From the NCBI RefSeq assembly GCF_030867095.1, contig NC_081828.1, forward strand, positions 215,481,978 to 215,545,977: 64,000 nt of DNA, given 5' to 3'. The notes under the pieces are model-generated. The model was given only the letters and a program-made list of their open reading frames with translations, was not told the origin of the DNA and made no database searches. The DNA comes from Alligator mississippiensis (lineage: Eukaryota > Chordata > Crocodylia > Alligatoridae). The position numbers and the translations under genes are program-made. Shown in pieces: positions 31,301 to 42,496 of the stretch (positions are counted from its first letter, which is position 1; each line of letters begins with the position of its first letter).

Positions 31301-34300
31301 CTCTTTCCTGCCAGAGACAGGAGTCGGACGTGATGATCCATTATGGTCCCTTCCGACTCTGCAATGTATGAATCTGGACACTTTCTTCCCTCTTCATGCT
31401 GTCCACACCTCTAGTGCTCCTTTCCCCTTGCTCTAGCTTCCCTTCCTCCCTGGCTGACTCTGGCTGCCAATTCTAGTTTGCTGAAAGTGGCTGCTGTTTC
31501 TCCAGCCCTGTCTGCAGTGGCAGGGACTTCTAGGATAAGCTTCTTGGCAGGGCCTTCCTGTTGGCCTGCATCTGCTTTTACAGACACGGAGGTTCTGCTT
31601 TGCTATGAAGAGCCTCGTTGGTTGTAAAAACAGCTTTTTAAGATGGCCAAGAGGCAGCAGCATACTAATACTAACTGCTATAATTCTTCAGGGGCAGTCA
31701 AGACATCCGTGAACTGGCTTTGGCTTCATATACATCTGCTAGAAGGTGACTCAAGTGGACAAATGACTAAGCATGGAGGCTTCTTAATGAGGGGGGACAT
31801 TTGTTTTCTAAAGTACTTTTCCTTCCATGTTCTGCAAATAATGGTTGACCATCTCCCTGTTCATGTGGGTGGGCAGATAGAGGACCCAGGACTATTAATT
31901 GACTTGAAGATGACAGTAAGGTATCAGCGACCCACTTCCATCACTGGTCTAGCACCCTTAACTACTGGGAAGCTGAAATTCTGACTGAAGATTGCCTTCC
32001 TCTGAAACCCTTTGCTTTGTCTTTTTTAAGAGCTTTCCCGGAGCAGGATGTCTATACAATCCCTATCTACTTCTCTTCTGATTGGCTAAACGAATACTGG
32101 GATGCCCTAGCTGTGGATGACTATCGTTTTGTCTACATGGGACCTAAAGGGTCATGGTAAAAGTACCTTAGTTTCTCCTCATTTTTATGCACTGCTCAAA
32201 AGGTGTTATTATTAGCATTAAAGTAACATCCAGAAATCTCCATCAGCACTGAGGACTATTGTGCTGGATGCAACACAACATAAAATAAGGCAGCTTAATC
32301 TAAGCAGAGCAGTGGTTCTCAACCAGGGTGGCACAAGATCCTTTTAAGGGTGCTGTGGCATGTTTGCACACTGAACAGTACTAACAACTACATATAATTC
32401 ACAAGAGAAACCCAGAGGCTGTGTCCAGATGAGCGTGGACATGTAGTATGTGGTGCTGGGTACCCATCTACAGTGCCACACACCACACATGCAGGCAGTT
32501 CCCATGCTGCTACCTTGCAGTCTGTGTGTGTGTGTGTGTGTGGCGGGGAGGGTATTAGCCCTGGGAGATCCTGGGGTCAAAAAACCTGCACTTTAAAAAA
32601 GAGGGGTGGTGCACATGCGCCGCCCAAAACCACGGCCTGGCTGGCCGAAGCCATACTGCAGCTGCTGGCCAGGTTCCTGGCTGCAGGAACACTACAGCTG
32701 CAGCTCTCTGAGGCCCCCAGGACCCCAGGTAAGGCTGCTGAGGCCAGGACAGTTGCTGGCCCCAGCCTCACCTACCCGACCCGGGGTAATCTGCCATGCT
32801 CCATAGTGTAAGTGGCATAGGCGTTCCCCGAAGACAAGTAGGACCGGCACAAGGTGTGCCACTGCTGCTTGTCCCCAGGGAAGCAAACGACCACGCTCAT
32901 CTGGACATGGCCACAGATTTTAAATAGGAATTCAGAATATCAAAAGCATATTGATCTGTCATGGACTTTGAGTTCTTTGTCACAGAAGAACAGCTCTCTA
33001 ATTTTTCTGTAGTCAAAAAATGATTGAAAGCTAAGAGCGGCATTCTCCAGCCTTGAGTCTTGCAAGGAACACCTGGAGTCAAAAAAGTTTGAGAGCCACA
33101 GAAATAGAGACAAGGTCTGACAGGTAGGTATAAAGCACAAGAGGGAATGAGGTCAGAGAGAAGAAAACAAGTGCCACCAATAAGATTGCCCATCCTAGCC
33201 AAGTGTACAATGTGTGCAGTGGAAGTGCACCATAGTACCATTATGTCTTACTGGGGCTAAAAAAATGGAGAGTGAGCAGGGAAAAACCAGCAGGCTGTAA
33301 TCCTTCCTTGGAAAAACCAGATTTGCCTAAGCAGAGCACAACAGAAGCTATGTAAGCTATCATCAGCAAGACTGATTTAGAATAAAAGCACACACAAAGC
33401 AGTGAGAACTTGTGCTTCATATTAGGACGTGCAGCTTTGACATATCCAGAGGAGGAAAATACAAGCAAGGATTTGTGCATTGAATATCCTAGCAGCTTGA
33501 GCAAATGCACAGAGAATGAGCAGCAGTGAAGTGCCTTTGCTTCAAATATTGAAGCCTTTGGTGAATTGAGTCTGTAGGGCCAGCAAAAGCCTCACGAGGG
33601 AGCTGGTGAGTTGACTAAGTGCTTTGTAGGTGCAAAACAAAGTTCAGCATTGTATCGTTCATTGGTGATAAACCAGCCCTTTCCGTATTGGCTTCAACCT
33701 ATATTGTAGAACCTACTGCCCTCAAATCACCTGAGGTCTAGATTGAAAACTATTCTCAGCAGGGAGAGATGGTGGGTATGAAGAAGAGAGGGTACTTAAA
33801 CTTGGTTCTGACCAACAAAGAGGTGATAGGGGTTGCATGTCTACACTGTGCCTCCAGCGTGTCCTGGGACAAATGCTTGTAGGTACATTCTGCTCCTGTT
33901 TGTCCAACTCAGTGGTGAGGCCATGTGCGTGGGAGCTGCATTGTGGGACGTGTTCCTCAGACACGGCAGAGATGTGATGTAGACATCATCACTGGTTGAT
34001 GTCTTGGTAGTTTAACCGGGGTTTGGTTGCCCAACGTTTTTAGGGCAACACTCTTGAGTTCAACTCCACCTACAAGGCTCATATGGAGTTTTGGAGATCT
34101 GTCTGAAGCCAGAAAATGCTCTTAGCTTTGAATTCACTTACAGGTTTTGTCTCAGTTTGCTGAACCCTCTGTCTTGGCCTGCAGGACTCCGTTTCATGCA
34201 GACGTCTTCCGTTCCTACAGCTGGTCAGCCAATATCTGTGGGAAAAAAAAATGGCTGCTCTACCCTCCAGAGGAGGAGGAGTACCTTAGAGATCGCCATG

Positions 34301-36925
34301 GTAACTTGCCTTTTGACATCACTGCGCCTAATCTTCATGACAGCAGCATTTACCCTCGCTGTGCCCAAAGCTCCCCCCCTGTTGAAGTCATACAGGAAGC
34401 AGGAGAGATCATCTTCATCCCTAGTGGATGGCATCATCAGGTTTACAACCTGGTAAGATAACTGTGACCCTCAGCAGCCACATGCTTCCTGAAACCCTCT
34501 GAAGAGTGTCTTTAGGCAGTTAAGGCATCGCATTTGCAGAAGAGCAGCAGGTGATATGCAAGAACCAAGGGAAATGCACTCACCATGTAGTTAAATTAGC
34601 CCATGCTGAGCTCCATAGCTGTGTCCAGACAAGCTCAGTCACCTGGTATGTGGCGCTGGTGCACATACTGCGTGTTCAGCTGTTCTCCTCACTGCAAGGG
34701 AGCAGTGCAGGGGTTGGGGGGAGGTGTGACCCCTGGATATCCAGGGGTCAAAACCACATAAAGAAAAAGTGGAACAGCACACGTGGGGGCAGTGTGTGCT
34801 GCTCAAAAACAGAGCCTGGCCGGCCAGAGCCACACTCCAGCTGCCAGCCAGGCTCCAAGCAGCAGGATCACCACTGCTGCAGCCCCATGAGGCCCCCAGG
34901 ACCCTATCTAAGGCTGCTGGGGCCAGCTTCCTCAATACCACCCAGGGTAACCTGATGCAAGCCAGAGGGCAAATGGCACAGGCATTCCCTGGGGACAAGT
35001 AGTGGCAGCACAAGATGTCCCACTGCTATTTGTTCCTGGGTAGCCAAATATCCACACTTGTGTGGATGCGACCCATGCAACCATAGCTGGAAGACTTCTG
35101 GTATCTCAGCTACCTTGGGTATCGCTATACTACACTGACAAAGTAGATTGCCTGTCAAAACTCATGCCTTTCTGAATCAATTAGACTATAAAGTGCCACC
35201 CTGCCCTGCTTTCTTCCTTGAGGAATGTAGTCTAGATATATCCTGACTTACACTGCCCTGGAGTTTTGCAAACATCATCACATTAGCTAACTTAAACCAC
35301 ACTTCCCTTTTTAATACATAGATTTACAGCAAAACACAATTGGTTGTGGTTGTGTTCAGAAAGGAGGAAGAAATAGTGCAAATAGTGTCAGAGAAGAAGA
35401 CTGAGCAGGGGGAAATGTGGGCAGGAGGATTTCAACGAAGAGATGGGCTTTGAAGATGAACGAGTCACTTTGACATTACAGGGGCCATTCCACTCACTGA
35501 GCGAGGGATGGCGGGTGGGGTTTCACATGTTTGCATTCTGCGCGCACACACACCCACAGGCTGAGGTTAATAATTAGTTACATTCACAATGTCTTGCAGG
35601 AGGATACCATTTCCATTAATCACAACTGGGTGAATGGCTGCAACGTAGCTATCATGTGGTGCTTTCTGCAGGATGAATTGGCAGCTGTCCAACGGGAAAT
35701 TAGTGAATGGAGAGAGACTATGGATGATTGGCACCTACAATGTCAGGTATAACAGCTGGTCAAGTGATGAACGCCACTTTGCATGGTCCGTATCAGTTTT
35801 AAGACAGATGGGGCCTTATGCTGATCCTTATTCGGAGGTTTATGCTTGTTTCCAAGCTGGGAAACAGCATGAGCAAGTCGGTTAGATGGTCAGAGACTTG
35901 TGCAAGCACATGTGTGTTGCATCATTCATTTCAGAATAGGGGACTACAGAGCTGAAGTTTTGTGTGTTGATCCTTGCCCGCCAATCCAATTTCTAGACCT
36001 TTTCATTACTATTTAAGTCAGGTTTCATAAAAGGCAGTCAGTGGTACATTTCCCTGCTTGAAATCTATTGCCCTTGGGAACAGTAAAGCTGATGTTATAG
36101 AACCCTAGGCAGGACGATTGCTTGAATACGATGTTAAAATCCCTTGAGATCCAATAAAGTGTGCTGCTTAAGACCAGTTTAGAAGCAATGGCTGCAGCAG
36201 CTCTTACTTTTGCAAGTGCTGCTTTGAGAAAGAATAACTGTAATTGAGTGATATTCTCTATCCAAAGCTCCAAAAACCTTTATGAAACAGCCTGTAAAGG
36301 TGGAGGAAGTCTTATTTAAGGAAATTATTCTGCAGCTGGCAGAGAGCAGCTCCAGCAAATGAACACGTACAACAGAATGGAAACAAGCCGGCAGCACTGC
36401 AGCAATTGATTGTGGCATTTGGGAATAATCAAATTTCCTATTCATGACAATACATTTTACTATTACTAGGCAGCAGGAAACCACAAGAGAAAGGCTTAAA
36501 TGTGGTTACCATAAATATTTCAGCCACTTACTGCCTTGATAAGGGCGGGTTTGTTTTCACTCTTGCGCTAGTTAAAAAGGAGGCATTTAAGCTTAGCGTG
36601 GCTTGTTCCTTAGGTAATCATGAAAAGCTGCACGGGCATAGACTACAAAGAGTTCTACAACTTCCTGAAGGTGATTGCAGAGAACAGGATTTCAGCCTTG
36701 AAAAGTGTCATGGATGACGAAGCTTTAGCAAAGAACAGCCCCAAAGCTGCCATCTCCACTCTAGGCATGCTGCACTCAGTGTTTGACTTAAAGAGGACTG
36801 TGGAAGTGCTAACTTCTTTGAGCGCTAATGAGGATTTCAAGAAACTGGACCTCAAGTCTCTTTCCCCACCTCCGGAGGCATTACTTCACCACTTGAAAGC
36901 AGCCATAGACACCGCCCTGTTATAG
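28121..36925 (+). CDS. JMJD4: JMJD4, JmjC-domain lysyl hydroxylase (complete coding region)
   Basis: JMJD4 is an Fe(II)- and 2-oxoglutarate-dependent oxygenase known to hydroxylate a lysine in the NIKS motif of translation termination factor eRF1. Six exons (28121-28385, 29506-29671, 32031-32156, 34185-34452, 35600-35746, 36614-36925) with GT/AG borders sum to 1284 bases, or 427 residues plus TAG, close to the human length. Conserved stretches include [24 protein letters not shown] and [14 protein letters not shown]. The metal-binding motif TPFHADVF gives His190 and Asp192, with the distal histidine in [10 protein letters not shown] (residue 269 or 270). The C-terminal part, [16 protein letters not shown], is also conserved. 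The start is fixed by an in-frame TGA immediately before the ATG. Transcription is divergent from SNAP47 and convergent with ALS2CL. Nothing suggests inactivation. Confidence 0.97.
28745..29100. mobile_element. Decayed hAT-type element
   Basis: Flanks tgtaattc (28737-28744) and tgtaattt (29101-29108) match at seven of eight bases. The left end aaagttgtccaattggcagc and right-end complement ggactgtctagcttcagagg are weakly inverted. The interior contains gcctgcaatggc and gcatttggcctcctggcc, typical of an amniote hAT family. It lies in JMJD4 intron 1-2 of the coding numbering. Confidence 0.6.
29506..29671 (+). CDS. JMJD4: JMJD4 coding exon 2
   Basis: The exon lies between atatttcag and gtaaga. 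It encodes [20 protein letters not shown] and ends in KDWHLY plus two bases of an arginine codon. Confidence 0.96.
30285..31375 (+). mobile_element. CR1 LINE fragment, RT domain to 3' end
   Basis: Translated pieces read [24 protein letters not shown] and FKFADDTKL, then [36 protein letters not shown] and [20 protein letters not shown], the reverse transcriptase and C-terminus of CR1 ORF2. The 3' end reads ccttccgactctgcaatgtatg. The frame is broken in a few places. The insertion is in a JMJD4 intron, same strand as the gene. Confidence 0.93.
32031..32156 (+). CDS. JMJD4: JMJD4 coding exon 3
   Basis: The acceptor cttttttaag completes the arginine codon, then [20 protein letters not shown] and [14 protein letters not shown] follow. 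The exon ends TG before gtaaaa. It was missed by frame scans because it has no internal start codon at its head. Confidence 0.95.
32310..33101. mobile_element. hAT MITE, CAGTGGTTCTCAA family, copy 2 (interrupted)
   Basis: It begins CAGTGGTTCTCAACC and ends TTTGAGAGCCACAG, with flanks aagcagag and aaatagag (six of eight). Interior words such as aattcacaagagaaaccc and tctgtagtcaaaaaatgattg match the copies at 10280 and 42782. A second transposon at 32418-32914 splits it. Confidence 0.87.
32418..32914. mobile_element. Harbinger-like MITE nested in the hAT copy
   Basis: The terminal repeats GGCTGTGTCCAGATGAGCGTGG and, inverted, GGCCATGTCCAGATGAGCGTGG differ at two positions. It separates sequences contiguous in the hAT copy at 10280, which dates it as younger than that hAT insertion. 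It contains a (TG)n run (32521-32541) and a GC-rich middle shared with 34617-35074. No coding capacity. Confidence 0.87.
34185..34452 (+). CDS. JMJD4: JMJD4 coding exon 4 (catalytic core)
   Basis: The exon lies between ttggcctgcag and gtaaga. It carries both halves of the metal site, FHAD and GWHHQ, plus [20 protein letters not shown] and [11 protein letters not shown]. An overlapping plus-strand frame of similar length is a shadow. Confidence 0.96.
34617..35074. mobile_element. Harbinger-like MITE, second copy
   Basis: It starts agCTGTGTCCAGACAAGC and ends TCCACACTTGTGTGGATGCGACC, with CAT on both sides as a possible 3-bp duplication. The middle (gcctggccggccagagccac, aggcccccaggaccctatct, ggcattccctggggacaagt) is homologous to the element at 32418. 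It is more diverged at its ends than that copy. Confidence 0.8.
35600..35746 (+). CDS. JMJD4: JMJD4 coding exon 5
   Basis: The exon lies between gtcttgcag and gtataa and holds 49 whole codons. It encodes [20 protein letters not shown] and ends in DDWHLQCQ. Confidence 0.96.
36614..36925 (+). CDS. JMJD4: JMJD4 coding exon 6 (terminal)
   Basis: The acceptor tccttag is followed by [20 protein letters not shown], and the stop TAG is at 36923-36925 after AAIDTALL. Confidence 0.96.
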   Translation, partial: VIMKSCTGIDYKEFYNFLKVIAENRISALKSVMDDEALAKNSPKAAISTLGMLHSVFDLKRTVEVLTSLSANEDFKKLDLKSLSPPPEALLHHLKAAIDTALL

Positions 36926-37600
36926 TTTCCTATTTTATTCAGCTATTTGTAAAATGCACCTGTTGCAACAGAGGCACGCAGGGGAAGTAGGAAATACCTG
37001 TATTTACAGCTATTACAGTTTAAGCACAATAAGCCTTAATGGAGATTAGGGAAAGGGAGTATATTAGGATACAAGGCACACTATACATACTCCCAGGAAG
37101 GTAAGGAAGTCCATAGGATCAGACTCCGTTAACGCAGGATAGAAGTGGCTCACCTGAACATTCAAGGACAAATGGTTGCCTTCCTGCTTTGTATTCCTAG
37201 CTTAGGGTCACGGGTCCTTAAAATTTGCCATCTACACTGTTCATCCATTTGAGTCATTCACACATGAAGATATACTCTCTAACTTGTCCACACCATTCAA
37301 AGCATGCATGTTATAGCCAGTGAAGGTTGCTTCTCTGGGCTTTAATCAACTAAAAAGCAGCGAGTTTAAAAAAAAAAGGGGGGGTTAGAAAACTAAGCAG
37401 AGACAGTTCATCATGGCTGGCTGTATGCAGCCTTACCTTATTTTCTAGTGGAGGAGGAATGGTTTTAAACAAGCTATTAGGAAATTCTGCATGATTTCAG
37501 AGCACAAACCACGAATTTGGTGCTACCACATTAAAATGTCTGCATGGCACTGAGAACAAGCATTTTCAATAAAACTGAAAAGCATCCTTATTGCTGTTAG
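36926..37600 (+). terminator. JMJD4: JMJD4 3' UTR with poly(A) signal
   Basis: The first canonical AATAAA downstream of the stop is at 37568-37573. Cleavage would be expected within about 30 bases, giving a 3' UTR of about 0.67 kb. No other features were noted. Confidence 0.6.
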
Positions 37601-40378
37601 CAGTTTGCACCTAAAGAGTTGGTGTGAAAATCTAGTTGCAACCAGTGTTTCTGTGAACATACTCCAGTCTTAGGGATTAGTTTTTAAATTATTGATTGAA
37701 ACTTCCTCAATCTTTGCCATAGGTGGCCACTGATGCTGCTATGTTTCTAAAACTGCACATTAAAATATTTAAATACCTTGGCTAAAATCTCATTCTTTTA
37801 AGAACCTTCCTTCAAATCTGAATTGTATACGTGGTTTAATCAGTATCTTGCAGTTGAAGTTGTACACTTAATAGAAAGCAAACCTACCCCCAGTATTATT
37901 GTCTTCAGTGAAAAGCACTGGGAAAGCAGCATAGAGAGATCATATTAAGTTTGCATTAATTATAAAAGATGACTAAATTGCTAGCTGATTCTGGCTGTTT
38001 CTTTGGACTGGATAATGGTCAGGTTTTGAGCACTTAGGACATTAAAGTTCATAGCTATTATTCAACTAATTTTACTTTCCCCATAAAGCAAAAACTTACT
38101 ATGCCCATCCTTACCCACCCTAGCAGTGGTATGAGAGTTCACCTGGTCTAATAGGAGTCTGTCCCAGCGGTGGGATTCCCTGGATTTCAGTGCAGTTCCT
38201 CTTTACAAAACAATGGCATGAAAACAGATGCTGGCCCATTCAACACAGTCTCTCAACGTGCCAGAAGTGCTTTTCATACCAAGTACTTGAGCTCAGAAAC
38301 CAAGGCATATGTTTGCCTTTGGTTATAGGGTCCAGTCTTCAAACAGTTCAGCAAAGTGCACAGCAGTAGGAGACCCTAACAGTATGTTAAACAGGGTGAC
38401 TCAACCCAACAACGTTCTTTTGCTAGGGGTAGACACGTGTTTGAAATCGGACCACAGCATGGTCTTCCTTAACTTCCTTGCAAGAATGAAAGCATACATT
38501 CCAAGTAGGTGTTGAAAACAAGGAAATGTAGAACTAGAGCTATCCTGGGGATTGCTATTGACAGCATTTTACATGATTTGCCAACTGAATATACTGGAGT
38601 GTTTCAATTATCACAGCCTTGGACCCACCGTGGGAGACATGTTCAGCTCCTTGTCAGGTACAGGATTCAAACCTACCTCTCCAGCAGACACTAGTTTGAA
38701 CACAGCACTTTGATGACTTGTGTATCCTCCCAGGCAGCTGTGCTGTCTGCCGCTTGTATCTCTACTCTGCAGTTGACAGCATGAAGGATCCACAGATGAA
38801 AAGCCTCTGTTTTCTTGCACTGCAACTGTTTTTTGTTTGTTTTTTCCAGGTGAAAAATGCATTAATTAATCAGCTATGGGCAGCCTGTGTGTGTGGCATG
38901 TGACCGACTGGGGAGGGGACAGAAAGCACAGTGCCAGATAGGGTAGGGAGCAGAAAGAGCAGGCAGGGAGCACAGAGCTGGGAGCAGAAAGCAGAGCAAA
39001 TTGGGCGTGAGGAGGAGTTCAGAATGGCACTTGAAGGGCATGGGGTTAATTTCTGGCACACCTGCCAAAAAGCTTAGCCTCCGTTGATATGAAGAGTTGC
39101 CAGACTGAAGTCAACGAGTGTCGGAAAATTTAAGACTAGCTTAAAAATGTTTGCAAGCAAATTCTATAGGCACATTAATTAGTGTGCATAGTAAAAGCTT
39201 GGCAACCTTAGGCTCAGGCCCTTTATTACTCATCGTAATCAGTGAAGTTTGTGGTTCAGCACCTTGAACTGGGCCCAGATCTGCCTTTTGTGTTCATCCT
39301 TCACTAACCTTTCGGGTTCTTGCATCAAAGCCTGGTGTTTCCAAGTCAGACCAGCATATCCAATCGTGCTGTGTCAGCGACAGGTCAGCAGAATACAGGA
39401 ATAGATTGTCCTTTGAACTTGGCTCAAACACATCTACTTTATTCCTAAATAGCCAATCTGCCACAGGCATATTATCAGATTGTTCCAGTGCCGTAATGTC
39501 AATCACATAACCATGCACCGTGGCTGTTTAAATATATCAGCATGAGCATCTCTCACTGGAAGTTTTTCAGTTCAGCCACATGAGCCTCTACAGCACTTCT
39601 GCTACAAACCAGTCCCTTCTACAGACTGGTCCCTTCTGAATTTCAGGCATATAAGGTGATGCCTTAGCAGTCCTGGGTTTGCCCCTCTCCCCCAGTGCCA
39701 GTGACCCATGGAGGGACGTTCTGCAACTTGATGTCAAGAGACCAGGTTACAGGTACCTTTAAGAAAATGGGATAATCATTCTCAAATTAAATTGAGGGAT
39801 TAAATGGCACTGATTTGCTCTCATCTCATAACAGTTCAGCTTTGCTCTTCACATCTACAAACATGGGCAGCAGTTCAAGCATGTACAGCAAGAACCCAGC
39901 ACTTTGAACTGGTCACAATATTACAGCTAATGTTTTACATGGCCAGTTAGTCAACCGTGTTTGTGGTCTATCACCAAATTAAAGAGAGGTTTTTTCTTCA
40001 GCTTTTCCCAGCAAACGTAGGTCTGATACTCATACCACATCAAGCATCATAAGAAGTGTTAGGGTAACCAATACAAGACAGAGGAACATGCTGGTTTAAT
40101 GACAGTGGCAATAAACTTGTTGTTGGATCAGTTTGTTGAGCAGCAATGCAGGATTCGGGGTTTGCTTTTGTATTGTATTTGAAGAATCCTTAATGTGGAG
40201 ACTACATTCTCCATTATCGTGCTTGATGACTGCCCATCGTAGACGCACTCATGCTTTTCTGAAAAATAGTCTAGGATTAGGTTCAGAAACATCACAGCAG
40301 AGCAGAAAGGAGAAGGCAGAGAAATCCATTAAATAATTTCCAAACTCTCTCTCTCCCTCTTTAAAAATAGAAATAGGG
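37601..40378. other. Intergenic region between convergent JMJD4 and ALS2CL
   Basis: No exon or RNA gene is recognised. A purine-rich stretch at 38879-39066, beginning gggcagcctgtgtgtgtggc and ending ctggcacacctgcc, may be a DNA transposon remnant, but its ends are only weakly inverted. The remainder looks unique. Confidence 0.5.
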
Positions 40379-42412
40379 TTTATTTACATACAAATATAAA
40401 ACACACATTAAGAAGAGTCCCGAGTCAATCTGATATAAAACAGTTTCAACTCACGTAACAGCACACACAGCTTGCGATAGTCATGAGGTGACAGTCTAGC
40501 ATCGTTATAAAAATATGGGACAATTTCACGTCAGACTTAAAAAAAAAATCAGGTTCAAATCCAGTTAAATAGAGCTTTTGCTCTGATATCCAACTTGGAC
40601 AGATTCCTATTTAGTGTATTTTGGTTTCAGTGCAATATTCTATATACACAGGATGCCTTTAAAAAAAAAAGGCACTATAGAAGCAAGTCAAACTCTGTCC
40701 TGATATCATCCCATAAAGCTCCATTTCAAAGGGAGGATGCATCAGCATGAAATTGTATTCCCGGAAGATCAGGGTGTTTCCACCAGACAGTAAGTGCAGG
40801 AGGTGATGTATTTTAAAAAGGGTTTGGTTGGTTCCTTTACAGAACTGCAGAGATCTTTTGCTGCAGGATATTCTGTCTCCTTTGTATTATCTATGCATCT
40901 ACAGAGCTGAGCAACGCCTGTTTATACAAGGCACAGAAGAGTTTAGACGGGGACATCCCTGAAGTTAAATAGGGTTCAGCAGGAAGCAAGGGGAAATAAT
41001 AATTTACAATTAAACAGCAGCAAACAAGGGAAATTAGTCCATAGCAGCTTTCAAAATGCAGCAGAGTTGGAGCAGAGAGGGTCTGGCTCAGCCTGTCTGG
41101 CCAAGAGGATGGGGCGCGATCCTCCTTTCAGCTTCACGCAGCCTTCAGTAACCCTAGTAAAGCGACCAAAACGCTGGCTTGCATCCATAGATGCTTCTCA
41201 AGCAAATCCCGGGACGTCATTCTCCCCCTGTACTCGGCCTTAGTGAGGCCGCAGCTGGAGTACTGCGTCCGGTTTTGGGCTCCACAATTCAAAAAGGATG
41301 TGGAGAAGCTTGAGAGAGTCCAGAGAAGAGCCACGCGCATGATCAGAGGTCAGGGAAGCAGACCCTACGATGACAGGCTGAGAGCCCTGGGGCTCTTTAG
41401 CCTGGAAAAGCGCAGGCTCAGGGGTGATCTGATGGCCACCTACAAGTTTATCAGGGGTGTTCACCAGTATCTGGGGGAACGTTTGTTCACCAGAGCGCCC
41501 CAAGGGATGACGAGGACGAATGGTCACAAACTACTACAAGATCGTTTCAGGCTGGACATAAGGAAGAATTTCTTTACTGTCCGAGCCCCCAAGGTCTGGA
41601 ACAGCCTGCCGCCGGAGGTTGTTCAAGCGCCTTCATTGAACACCTTCAAGATGAAACTGGATGCTTATCTTGCTGGGATCCTATGACCCCAGCTGACGTC
41701 CTGCCCTTTGGGCGGGGGGCTGGACTCGATGATCTTCCGAGGTCCCTTCCAGCCCTAATGTCTATGAAATCTATGAAATTCAGCTTCACTATTTCATGAA
41801 GAGTTACTGGGGGAAGGAGAGGGACCTTTTCTGTTTCCATGCAGCTGAGTTTATCCACGGATCCGTTCTAGGCATGCAGCTTTGGTCAGCTCTTTCGGCT
41901 TCATTTTATGGTTTCGATAAATACATTTTCCCTCTTTGGGTAGTTTGCCAGTGCAAAATAAATACATAAAAACGAGAGTCGTTAAAAATGGGATTATAGG
42001 GCAGAGGCCGCTTGTAAAATGAAGGGGGAAATATGCTAAGATTTCAATACACGTTCCACAGAATGGGTAGTTCTGAAAACGGTTTTGCCCAGAACACAAA
42101 AATGAAGGCTTGAGGATTTCAGGCCAATATTCAGTGGCTTTGGTTATAGTTTGGCTGTTGCATTAAAGTCCATTTTTGCTTTATTGTTTGTCAGGGAGAG
42201 GAGCACAGATCCAAGTCCCACCAAGGGCAAGAGTTTTGGGAGGGAAGCGTCTTGATTGTGGTATCTTAACGAGTCCAGGCTATTGTATTATAAATAAAAG
42301 CTCGGGTCCAAAATAAGCATTCTTCCCATTGGAAAGGTAACTGGAGTGGCAGTGACTCAGTTCCTTCACCTAACATCCTTCCATCAAAATGCACAAACCA
42401 GAGCCCTCTGGA
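40379..42412 (-). terminator. ALS2CL: ALS2CL 3' UTR and candidate poly(A) signals
   Basis: On the minus strand AATAAA occurs at 42180-42185 and again at 40379-40384. Use of the first gives a short 3' UTR. Use of the second gives one of about 2 kb containing a CR1 insertion. Sequence alone cannot choose between them. Confidence 0.45.
41150..41780 (+). mobile_element. CR1 LINE fragment, ORF2 C-terminus and 3' UTR
   Basis: An intact 147-residue stretch carries [40 protein letters not shown] and FRLDIRKNFFTVRAPKVWNS, and the tail ends tctatgaaatctatgaa. The frame is well preserved, so this is among the youngest CR1 copies here. It is antisense to the possible ALS2CL 3' UTR. Confidence 0.95.
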
Positions 42413-42496
42413 TTATAAACGTCGGGAATCGCGTGACGATTGCCAAGTCTCTCTGTGATGGAGCTTGATGTTCTTCTGAATGTGCTCGTAACAAGA
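42413..42496 (-). CDS. ALS2CL: ALS2CL terminal coding exon
   Basis: The acceptor tttgtccag is followed by [20 protein letters not shown] and SRDSRRL, with stop TAA at 42415-42413. Mammalian [10 protein letters not shown] supports the frame. Confidence 0.93.
   Translation of the reverse strand, partial: SCYEHIQKNIKLHHRETWQSSRDSRRL

Noticed and set aside
42282-42302. AATAAA on the plus strand near the ALS2CL stop
   Set aside because: It is on the wrong strand for ALS2CL, and no plus-strand gene ends there.
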